A DNA stretch of 64,000 bases from JAMLHH01 sp035515235 (GTDB taxonomy: Bacteria > Bacteroidota > Bacteroidia > Chitinophagales > JADIYW01): positions 62,001 through 126,000 of the forward strand of contig DATJBS010000012.1 in the NCBI GenBank assembly GCA_035515235.1, given 5' to 3'. Within the stretch, counting starts at the first letter, position 1. Each line of letters opens with the position of its first letter. Below the pieces are notes generated by a model that had not been told where the DNA came from, did not search any database, and worked only from the letters and a program-made list of their open reading frames with translations. Made by a program: the position numbers and the translations under genes. This document shows, one piece after another, positions 8,404 through 16,231 of the stretch.

Positions 8404-9141
8404 ATGGTATTGTCTAAATCTGATATTAAAAGAATTAACGCTCTTAAAATTAAGAAATACAGGGTGATAGAGAAACAATTTGTAGCTGAAGGGCAAAAAA
8501 TTATTTTGGACTTAATACAAATTGGACTCATTCCTGAATTATTGGTGACGACAAAGTTACAGGAAAGTTTATTTAATCACATTGATTCTAATAAATTAAG
8601 AATTGCAAGCGAGGAAGATCTACAAAAAATCTCATCTTTAAAGCAATCTCCAGGCTGTTTAGCAATATTTAATACTCCAGAACCTACAGAAGAAATTCCT
8701 AATGAGAGCTGGATTTTAGCGACAGATGATATTCAAGACCCTGGAAATTTAGGTACTTTGATAAGAATTGCAGACTGGTTTGGAATACGATATATCGTTT
8801 GTTCAATAGAAACAGTAGATGCTTATAATTCTAAAGTCGTTCAAGCCACCATGGGCTCGATCGGAAGAGTGCAAATTCATTATGTGGATTTAGAAGATTT
8901 CTTTAAGAAAAATCCCACAAGAAAAATTTATGCAGGAGTCTTAGACGGCCGAGATATTAGAGATATTAATTTTGCCGAACCGGGTATTTTATTGATAGGT
9001 AATGAATCCAAGGGCATTGACAAAAGCCTCATGTCTTATGTTTCAGATCCTGTATTAATTCCTAGACTGGGCGAAGCTGAATCACTTAACGCGGGCGTAG
9101 CGGCTGGTATAATGGTTTCGTTTGCTCTTTTATCACGTTAG
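8404..9141 (+). CDS. TrmH-family RNA 2-O-methyltransferase
   Basis: This is a SpoU/TrmH (SPOUT) enzyme of 245 residues that methylates a ribose 2-hydroxyl in rRNA or tRNA. The N-terminal substrate-binding segment includes FVAEGQKIILDL at 22-33. The SPOUT motifs are DDIQDPGNLGTLIRIADWFG at about 107-126, LLIGNESKGI near 198, and IPRLGEAESLNAGVAAGIM near 219-237. Divergence from an Omp85 gene is a familiar Bacteroidota arrangement. A weak TATCTTAA box lies at 8387-8394, inside the opposing tamL gene. Its last 56 bp overlap the convergent downstream gene. The exact nucleotide modified cannot be told from sequence. Confidence 0.88.
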   Translation: MVLSKSDIKRINALKIKKYRVIEKQFVAEGQKIILDLIQIGLIPELLVTTKLQESLFNHIDSNKLRIASEEDLQKISSLKQSPGCLAIFNTPEPTEEIPNESWILATDDIQDPGNLGTLIRIADWFGIRYIVCSIETVDAYNSKVVQATMGSIGRVQIHYVDLEDFFKKNPTRKIYAGVLDGRDIRDINFAEPGILLIGNESKGIDKSLMSYVSDPVLIPRLGEAESLNAGVAAGIMVSFALLSR

Positions 9142-10018
9142 GCACATCCCCATTTTCTCTACGTTGATATTCCACCATATTGATTTGTTTCCATTTCCCT
9201 TTAGCCCATTCAAAAGATTCTAAAGTCCCATCAGGCACTAAATCTATAGCGCTAGCATCCGTATTTCCACTGAGTGAAACTAGATGATCGTAATAAATCT
9301 GTTTAATTTCTGGATAAAAAGAAATGGAGAGCGCAGCATCTTTTTTGTATTCAAATACTATTCTTGTAGGACTTTTGCCTTTGAGCATATTGAAAATAGG
9401 ATAACCGAATTTTGCTTTTCCCTCTTTGTCAAACCACAGCACGTCAATATATTTCTTATTCGTTCGGATATTATTACCATCCCAACCAAATAAAGTATAG
9501 TAAGTAGTTTTACCCACTTTCATGGGAATGATTTGATAATACAAAGCTCCTATCCATCTGTCAGCATCCACGATTATAGAATCTATATGGTCATAAAAAT
9601 CTGTATAATCTACTAATGGCTGCAATTGAGGTTGAGTTTCATTGGATTGAATTACCCCAAAATATCTATAAGTTCCATTATCAAATGCTAATTGCCACGT
9701 GAAAATTCTAAACTTTTTGTCTTCAGGTTCCATGATAGCTATGGAATTCAGTGAATCAAATTTATAATTAAACGAACCTTGTTCACGCAGTGCTTTGGAT
9801 AATACTTTAATGATTTTCATGGCTGCTGCTGATCGCTGAGTTTCGGTACTATCGTTGATCAGTTGAAAGTTAAAAACCTTCAGAGAATCGTGATAGACTT
9901 TCAGACTAGTAGAAGTTTTGCTGGGAGCAGTTTCCACGACATTCTTCTCTTGAGCAAATCCGCTTAAGCTAGATATGAGCAAAATCATTACAACAAAACT
10001 TAAACGAATATTCATCAT
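9086..10018 (-). CDS. secreted conserved protein of unknown function
   Basis: The 310-residue product has a cleavable signal peptide (hydrophobic residues 6-18, then GFAQ). The mature part is mixed alpha/beta. It has SIAIMEPEDKKFRIFTWQLAFDNGTYRYFGVIQ near 88-120 and FGWDGNNIRTNKKYIDVLWF near 175-195, which suggests a globular periplasmic domain. I do not recognise a family; similar standalone exported proteins next to TrmH genes occur in this phylum as far as I recall. The C-terminal 18 codons overlap the end of the methyltransferase gene on the other strand, so both 3-prime ends are constrained together. Confidence is for the gene being real, not for a function. Confidence 0.75.
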   Translation of the reverse strand: MMNIRLSFVVMILLISSLSGFAQEKNVVETAPSKTSTSLKVYHDSLKVFNFQLINDSTETQRSAAAMKIIKVLSKALREQGSFNYKFDSLNSIAIMEPEDKKFRIFTWQLAFDNGTYRYFGVIQSNETQPQLQPLVDYTDFYDHIDSIIVDADRWIGALYYQIIPMKVGKTTYYTLFGWDGNNIRTNKKYIDVLWFDKEGKAKFGYPIFNMLKGKSPTRIVFEYKKDAALSISFYPEIKQIYYDHLVSLSGNTDASAIDLVPDGTLESFEWAKGKWKQINMVEYQRRENGDVPNVIKEQTKPLYQPLRPR

Positions 10019-10145
10019 GCTTTCTATATCAATAATGGCACCAAATTAATGAAAATTAAATAGGCAGAATGTGAAAATAAGCAAATCAAACCTTCTCATA
10101 CTCTATATCCAAACTTCGAGTATCCTCAGTGTAAAATACTAAATA

Positions 10146-10247
10146 GGGCGTGTCCCTTCGGGTCGGGCTATCATTTCGTCTTCCCTCATGTCATTACGGA
10201 TGTAATCCGTAATCATTTCGGGTGATACTCCATTCTATCCCTCACGC
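10146..10247 (+). repeat. GGGCG...ACGC structured dispersed repeat, copy A
   Basis: The element opens GGGCGTGTCCCTTCGGGTCGG, continues GGCTAT, has a variable middle, and closes CTATCCCTCACGC. Ends GCGT/ACGC can pair, CCC/GGG form an inner hairpin, and the variable middle has a perfect 9-bp hairpin, ATTACGGAT (10193-10201) with ATCCGTAAT (10205-10213). A second copy at 46332-46417 shares the flanks but has a different middle hairpin. I remember very similar sequences scattered through Flavobacteriia genomes; I know of no established name. Confidence 0.75.
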
Positions 10248-10393
10248 GTACGAGTTGGTAAGGAATAAGCTTAGTCTCTAAAAGATATACGAACTTAATA
10301 TCTCAAGAGTAAATTTCAAGTAAAAAAAAACTTTTTATCTTTAATAAAGTTTATGATGTATTTTGAGAGATATAAAGCTGTTCAAAACACATT

Positions 10394-10414
10394 GACTTTT
10401 TATAGTATAAAGTC
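10394..10414. promoter_or_regulatory. imperfect palindrome, possible toxin-antitoxin operator
   Basis: The 21-bp site has GACTTT and AAAGTC arms around an AT core and lies 46 bp before the antitoxin ATG. VapB-type antitoxins commonly autoregulate by binding palindromes in this position. The match is imperfect in the centre and the assignment is inference only. Confidence 0.35.
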
Positions 10415-10460
10415 CTTAAAAAAGTGCTTACTTCTTTAATTAATCTATAGAATAAAAATT

Positions 10461-10673
10461 ATGCAACAAATTATTTTAAAAAAAGATATCGACAAAGCCA
10501 AGATTGATGCTTTGCTTAATTTCTTAAAAACTTGGAATATTGAGGCAGAACTTAAAACTAGCTCAATTAAAGCCAAAGAGGAAAGTGAATTTTCACTTTC
10601 CACTGGACTATGGAAAGATTATAATATAGATTCAAACGAACTTCGTACAAAAGCTTGGAATAGAAACAAATGA
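10461..10673 (+). CDS. putative antitoxin of a VapBC-type pair
   Basis: A 70-residue acidic/basic mixed protein precedes a PIN-domain toxin and overlaps it by 4 bp (ATGA), the classical antitoxin-toxin coupling. The N-terminal half (QQIILKKDIDKAKIDALLNFLKTW) looks like one beta strand plus a helix. The C-terminal part, with STGLWKDYNIDSNELRTKAW, resembles the toxin-binding tails of Bacteroidota antitoxins that follow DUF2281-like N-termini. No AbrB or RHH signature is obvious. Role is inferred from context. Confidence 0.75.
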   Translation: MQQIILKKDIDKAKIDALLNFLKTWNIEAELKTSSIKAKEESEFSLSTGLWKDYNIDSNELRTKAWNRNK

Positions 10674-11047
10674 TACTCTGCGATACCAATATTTTTATAG
10701 AAATATATAGAGGAAATTTTGACATTATACAAGTTGTAAAATCAATTGGTCAACACAATATTGCTGTATCTGATGTTACTTGTGCCGAGTTGCTGTATGG
10801 AGCTAGAAATAAAAGAGAATTACTAGCAATACGCAAAGATTTAAATAAAATAACTATTGCACCAATTGAAGCTAGTATTTCAACATTGGCAGTAGAGCTT
10901 GTAGAAAAGCATGCATTGTCTCATAAGCTTTCTCTACCCGATGCCTTAATTGGAGCCACAGCGATTTTTCATAATATAGAACTCTTCACTCTCAATATTA
11001 AAGATTTTAGATTTTTGGAGCAAATTAAATTGTTTAAGATAGAATAA
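10670..11047 (+). CDS. vapC: PIN-domain ribonuclease toxin VapC
   Basis: The 125-residue protein has the PIN-domain acidic residues: D5 in LCDTNIFIE, E40 in TCAELLYGA, D91 in LSLPDALIGATA, and D112 near the C-terminus. PIN toxins cut RNA, often initiator tRNA or rRNA, when the antitoxin is degraded. The length and motif order match VapC. It overlaps the antitoxin gene by 4 bp. The pair lies between a dispersed repeat and a tandem-repeat tract, a typical accessory location. Confidence 0.9.
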   Translation: MILCDTNIFIEIYRGNFDIIQVVKSIGQHNIAVSDVTCAELLYGARNKRELLAIRKDLNKITIAPIEASISTLAVELVEKHALSHKLSLPDALIGATAIFHNIELFTLNIKDFRFLEQIKLFKIE

Positions 11048-11240
11048 TTGAAGTTCAAACTTTTCTCTTAAAGCTAAGAATACATATTATTTATACACTT
11101 TCATTTATGCTGAACTACAACGCTTTTCCATTTCCTTATTCTAGAATTTCAAATTTTATCAGAGATGTCAAAGTTTAGGTATTAAAGATTGTACTTAAAG
11201 AAATCAGACTAGAACGATAAGCTGAAAGCTGGATTTAAAA

Positions 11241-12058
11241 CCCAATAGAATATGAATGGATTTGCACCTACGGAGCAATATATTATTGGTGGATATTATT
11301 TTCTACAAAAAGACAGCACCTACGGCGCATCATTATTTGAAAATTCAATACTATTATTCAAGTAGAATTTAGATTAAAGAGATTGCTTCGTGCCTCGCAA
11401 TGACAGATTTCTTTCAATTTTAGCCAATCCAACAGAATATGAATGGGTTTGCATCTACGGAACAATATATTATTGGTGGATATTATTTTCTACAAAAAGA
11501 TAGCACCTACGGCGCATCATTATTTGAAAAATCTAATGCAATTACACAAGTAGAATTTAGATTAAAGATATTGTTTCGTGCCTCGCAATGACGGATTTTT
11601 TTTCATTTTTATAAAACCCATTAAAATATGAACTGGCTTGCAACTACGGAGCAAAATATATTATTGGTGGATATTATTTTCTACAAAAAGACAGCACCTA
11701 CGGCGCATCTTTATTTGTAAAATCTAATACAATTACACAAGTAGAATTTATTTTAAAAGAGATTGCTTCGTGCCTCGCAATGACAGATTTCTTTCAATTT
11801 TAGCCAATCCAACAGAATATGAATGGGTTTGCACCTACGGAGCAATATATATTATTGGTGGATATTATTTTCTACAAAAAGACAGCACCTACGGCGCATC
11901 TTTATTTGTAAAATCTAATACAATTACACAAGTAGAATTTATTTTAAAAGAGATTGCTTCGCTATTCGCAATGAAGAATTTTTAATTTTTAGAAACTCCA
12001 ACAGAATATGAATTGGCTTGCACCTACGGAGCAATATATTATTGGTGGATATTATTTT
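11241..12058 (+). repeat. about 4.3 tandem copies of a 189-bp unit
   Basis: The start of the GAATATGAATGG segment recurs at about 11254, 11441, 11630, 11821 and 12010, giving periods of 187, 189, 191 and 189. Each unit contains two CACCTACGG-type blocks about 58 bp apart, an ATTATTGGTGGATATTATTT block, and a short stem-loop ATTGCTTCG...CGCAATGA. The last copy is truncated after its first third. Indels of 2 bp between units rule out a conserved protein repeat. Confidence 0.9.
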
Positions 12059-12191
12059 CTTAAATAGAGATGGTTCTTATTAAAGAAAATGACTTAAAAC
12101 TTGAATAGCGAGAGAGCTTATTAAAGAAAATGATGAAATACTTAAATAGAGATAATGCTTATTAAAGAAAACAAAGAAAAACTTAAATAGG
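12059..12191 (+). repeat. 41-bp tandem repeat, three copies plus a partial
   Basis: Copies are 12059-12099, 12100-12140 and 12141-12181, each exactly 41 bp, starting CTTAAATAGAGAT and containing TTATTAAAGAAAA. A fourth copy starts at 12182 and fades after about 10 bases. The array begins at the exact point where the 189-bp array stops. Confidence 0.85.
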
Positions 12192-12414
12192 AAACGATTA
12201 TAATAAATATCTTTTTGAAATATTATACTGAATTTACAAGCTAGCAGTATTTAGTAGATAATCATATTATAGTTTTTTTAAGGTATAACATGCTACAATA
12301 ACAATTAATTATTAACTTTAATTTAGTTCAAAATCAAAATGATTACTAATAGAAGGAATGTAATAAACCTTACTATAATTTGTAACTACTCATTATTTAC
12401 TTAAAAAATAAGGT

Positions 12415-14773
12415 ATGAAAAAGTTAGTGTTTACATTATTACAATTTCTTTTCATTTTTAACAGTGAGGTGTATTCTCAAGTATCATTTGATAATTATGC
12501 AAATATCCATACCATTGGAATAAGTTTACGAACAGATATTCCTGACATACAAAATGATTTATCTTTGTCATTAGAATATAAAAAAGCAACAGACATTACT
12601 AAATCTTCTTCTAAAAATGATTGGATTCAGGGTTTTGAAATGGTTCAAACTAATACATTTGATACTAATCTCTATAATTCTTCTATTTTTTATTGCTCTC
12701 CTAACACTGAATATTATATCAAAGTAACTTTAGTCGATCCTACCACACCTTCTCTGAATGGGATTTTTTACGATACAATTACAACACAGCAATTAGAGCC
12801 TATTACTACCTACAGCAAAACTTATTATGTTTCTCCCTTAGGCACGAATGCATTATATTTAGAGACAGCTCCTGGTAATTTTCAACAAGCACTAAATCTT
12901 GTACAAGCGGGTGAAAGAATTGTCCTTTTATCTGGAATTTATAATTTTGGAGAAATTACTTTTAATAAAAGTGGTACACTATCTGCCCCAATTACAATAG
13001 AAGGAATTTCAAAAGGAAGTGTTCTCATCGATGGAAGTGATAATAATATAAATTGGGCTTCAGATCCTACAAGTGAAGGTTACAAAACAGTGATAAAAAA
13101 TTCAAATTGCAATGTTGTAATCGCAGATGGAATTAGACTATATCCGCACAATACATTACTAGAATTAAGAAAAAATAAAATTGCTTATAATAATGACAGT
13201 TGTATTGAGGCTGGTGTAGATGGATTTTTTAGGAATAAAAAATTTGGTGATATTTATAATGTTCTTCGTGTAAAATTTAGAGATAATTCAGATCCTAGAG
13301 ATAAGGACGTAAAAGTAGGTAGGTATAATTTCTTTATGAAATTATTTGGCTCTCAAAACATTAGATTTAGCAAACTGGATATTAAATATTATGGATCCAG
13401 TAACGAAGCAGCCATTGTACTTAAAAATTCTACTAATATCATTTTTGATAATTGTCATTTTGAATTCAATGATATTGGTGTCTAATTGGATGAGAATACT
13501 AATAATATACTTATTGATAATTGTGAGTTTTCTGATGGAAATGGTGATTGGAAATATTGGAGAATGAAAGCAACTGGCCAAGACTTTTTTTATCCAAATT
13601 GTACAGATCTTAACAAAGCTTCAGGAAATCGTGGTTTAGAAAAAGGGGGGAGTTTTTGTAACGGGAAATTTCTCAGGAAGGGGCTTAATTATAAAAAACT
13701 CTTCTTTTCATGATATCGTTCAAGGTTTATCTATTACACCACAATCGTTTTGGATAGACAAAAATGGCAAAACTTCAGAAATTGATTTTTATGATAATGA
13801 AGTTTTTAATTGTTCTGAAGATGGTTTAGAATGTGATGTATTTCCCCGAAATGTAAGAATATGGAACAATACTTTTCATGATGTAAATGCAGCAATATCT
13901 ATTGCTTCAGGAGCAGATGGACCCATATACATCTTTAGAAATATATTCTATAATTTCACAACAGATACGACATGGTTACCAATTGCGAATGATTTCAATC
14001 CTGGCCGTTCTTTAAAATTAAATGCCGATAATTCAGGTCAAGCAAAAGACAATACTGGTCATTTGTATTTTATGCACAATACCGTATATGCAAAAAACGA
14101 TCACTATCCAATGGATATTTACAAACCCAATCCTCAAGTTTGGGATAAGATAATATTATTGAATAATATTTTTCATACAGAGAATCAATTTTGCATGAGA
14201 TTTAGAGCATCTACATTTGGAGATGTAAGATCAGATAATAATAATTTCTATAATAAACAGAAAAACTTAATTTATTATGAAAAAACCATCTTTGACACAC
14301 TTAGTCTTTCAGCATTTAACAACCAATTTCAATTAGATCATCATAGTTTTTATGCAAAACCATCATTTTATGATACTTCCAATTATGACTTTAGATTAAA
14401 TGAAGGAAGTCCTAATATAGACGCTGGAGTTATTATACCAGGTTTAAACACTGACTATTATGGTCTAGCACCAGATATAGGAGCTATAGAGTCTTCGATG
14501 ACTACCCATATTTTAAAAACTGAAAAAGAAATCGATATACAATTATATCCAAATCCATTTTCTTCAAATCTTGAGATGCGTATCAATAAGAACTCTAGCT
14601 TTGAAAATGCTAGTTTGATTATTTACAATTTAGATGGAAGATTGATGCATCAACAGCAAATCAACAGCAACAATACCACTTTAAATACTAATAATTTATT
14701 ACCTGGCCTTTACATCATTTCTATTCACATAGATAATAATGATTACACAAAAAAAATTATAAAAGTATTGTAA
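12415..14773 (+). pseudogene. broken T9SS-secreted right-handed beta-helix protein
   Basis: Joined across two lesions this would be a protein of about 785 residues. It has a signal peptide (ending VYSQ), a domain of about 110 residues, then a parallel beta-helix (GERIVLLSGIYNFGEITF, many NxTNIIFDNCHF-type coils) like polysaccharide-lyase or pectate-lyase folds. It ends in a type A T9SS sorting domain (IDIQLYPNPFSSNLEMRIN ... LLPGLYIISIH ... KKIIKVL). Lesion 1 is an in-frame TAA at 13483-13485. Lesion 2 is a frameshift in a G6 tract at 13645-13650; five G would restore the reading frame (LEKGGVFVTGNFSGRG). From there the frame is open to the natural stop at 14773. The intact product would be a cell-surface or secreted polysaccharide-active protein; catalytic residues cannot be assigned. 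Sequencing error at both sites cannot be excluded. Confidence 0.85.
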
Positions 14774-14848
14774 AACTCTATTTCTCCTACTGACTTTTAA
14801 TAACTTTTATTAAATATTTCCAAAGCTTATTGTACAAAAAAGCATGGT

Positions 14849-14856
14849 ATCTTTGC
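14849..14856 (+). promoter_or_regulatory. -7 box directly upstream of the MATE gene
   Basis: TATCTTTG followed by CACC is a perfect TAnnTTTG box ending only 7 bases before the ATG at 14864. Transcription would start at or within a few bases of the start codon, giving a leaderless or very short-leader mRNA. A possible -33 TTG at 14831 is closer than usual. Confidence 0.55.
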
Positions 14857-14863
14857 ACCTCGA

Positions 14864-16213
14864 ATGAAAAATGAGATAAAAAGAACTTTGCAAATTGCTG
14901 CTCCCTTGATATTGGGAAATATCACGCAGATGGCTTTGAGTCTCATTGACACTGCTATGGTTGGTGCGATTGATTACAAACAATTGGCTGCAGCGGCATT
15001 GGTCACCAATCTTTTAGCTATACCTTATGTAATGGGTATTGGACTGACGACTGCTTTGACTCCTTTAATTGCAATTGCTAATGGTAAAGGCAATAAATTT
15101 GAAGCATCGAGATATTTATATAATGGTGTAATTCTCTGTACCATCATCTCTGTTTTTATTGCTTTAGGACTTTCTTTTTCTGAAAAAATTGTTTTCAATA
15201 TTGGGCAAGACCCGATAGTAGCAGCTTTATCTATTCCATATTTAAAAATCATGGGTTGGTCCGTGATTCCTATGATATTTTTCCTTTCATTGAAGCAGTT
15301 TTGCGATGCACTCGAACAAACAAAAGTCGCCATGTTTCTTTCATTAATATCCATGCCTATCAATGTTTTATTGAATTGGATCATGATTTATGGCAATTGG
15401 GGTTTCCCAAGAATGGAGCTAGAAGGTGCAGGATGGGCTACATTAATCAGTCGTATTTTGATAGCAATTGCATTACTTTGGGTTGTACTCACTAACGAAA
15501 GATTTAAAGAATATATTGACTTAAGAAAAGAAGCTTGGAAAATCAATCTCGTATCATTCGTTCAAATTCTTAAACTAGGAATTCCAAGTGGATTACAATT
15601 TGGATTGGAAGTGGGCGCTTTTGCAATTTCTGGAATTATGATTGGTTGGTTTGGAGCAACTCAACAAGCAGCTCACCAAATCGCATTAAATATTGCTTCA
15701 TTTACCTTCATGATTATCATGGGCTTATCTACTGCTGGATCTATTCGAATTAGTAATGCTCTAGGTAGAGGAAATATTTTACAAATGAGAAATATCGGCT
15801 TGAGTACTTTAACTGTAGGTCTTGCTTATGGATTTATTACAGGTCTACTTTTTATTATTTTCCATAATTACCTACCTCTTATTTTCAATCAAAATACTGA
15901 AGTAGTCAGTCTTGCAGCACATTTATTGATTTTTGCAGCCATTTTTCAAATATCAGATTCCACCCAAGCTATAGGTATAGGATTGCTCCGAGGCATGAAA
16001 GACGTCACGATTCCCACCGTTAGCGTTATTATTGCTTATTGGGTTATTGGCTTGCCATTAGGATATTATTTAGGCGTAAAATATGATATGAAGGCCACAG
16101 GAATGTGGATAGGTCTCGTGATAGGTTTGACGGTTTCATCGATATTACTGAATATCCGATTCCATACACATACTAAAAAGATGTTGGCAGAAGAAAATCT
16201 AAGCAATAGATAA
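14864..16213 (+). CDS. MATE family efflux transporter
   Basis: The 449-residue inner-membrane protein has 12 predicted hydrophobic segments in two similar halves, the MATE architecture. It opens EIKRTLQIAAPLILGNITQMALSLIDTAMVG, a segment typical of NorM-like Na+- or H+-coupled multidrug exporters. The second half restarts with VQILKLGIPSGLQFGLEVGAFAISGIMIGWFG at about residue 232. The substrate is unknown. It is followed after 18 bp by a flippase-like gene in the same direction, and a strong -7 box lies just upstream. Confidence 0.92.
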   Translation: MKNEIKRTLQIAAPLILGNITQMALSLIDTAMVGAIDYKQLAAAALVTNLLAIPYVMGIGLTTALTPLIAIANGKGNKFEASRYLYNGVILCTIISVFIALGLSFSEKIVFNIGQDPIVAALSIPYLKIMGWSVIPMIFFLSLKQFCDALEQTKVAMFLSLISMPINVLLNWIMIYGNWGFPRMELEGAGWATLISRILIAIALLWVVLTNERFKEYIDLRKEAWKINLVSFVQILKLGIPSGLQFGLEVGAFAISGIMIGWFGATQQAAHQIALNIASFTFMIIMGLSTAGSIRISNALGRGNILQMRNIGLSTLTVGLAYGFITGLLFIIFHNYLPLIFNQNTEVVSLAAHLLIFAAIFQISDSTQAIGIGLLRGMKDVTIPTVSVIIAYWVIGLPLGYYLGVKYDMKATGMWIGLVIGLTVSSILLNIRFHTHTKKMLAEENLSNR

Positions 16214-16218
16214 TCTTT

Positions 16219-16226
16219 TATCTTTA
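16219..16226 (+). promoter_or_regulatory. possible -7 box just upstream of the flippase gene
   Basis: TATCTTTA, one base from TAnnTTTG, lies 5 bases before the ATG at 16232, in the 18-bp gap after the MATE gene. The placement repeats the geometry seen at 14849. Support is weaker because the final G is missing. Confidence 0.3.
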
Positions 16227-16231
16227 CATCA

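Larger units (their letters stand above)
10019..10460. other. 442-bp intergenic region with structured repeat and toxin-antitoxin upstream sequence
   Basis: No coding signal is seen. The stretch holds the dispersed structured repeat at 10146-10247. Further right is AT-rich sequence before the antitoxin gene, including an imperfect palindrome at 10394-10414. Confidence 0.7.
11048..12414. other. 1.37-kb non-coding region dominated by tandem repeats
   Basis: No gene is supported. After about 190 bp of plain AT-rich sequence come the 189-bp repeat array (11241-12058), the 41-bp array (12059-12191) and about 220 bp of AT-rich leader before the broken beta-helix gene. The only long ORF (71 codons, from 11770) lies inside repeat copies, and 2-bp indels between copies break its frame. 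Confidence 0.75.

Noticed and set aside
11770..11985. 71-codon ORF inside the 189-bp repeats
   Set aside because: The other repeat copies carry 2-bp indels that break the frame, so no coding constraint is visible.
11241..12191. possible CRISPR array
   Set aside because: Units are 189 and 41 bp in direct tandem with no unique spacers between short repeats, and no cas genes are near.
13342..13581. 79-codon minus-strand ORF within the broken beta-helix gene
   Set aside because: It is antisense to a recognisable protein frame and has low-complexity isoleucine-rich content; a shadow frame.
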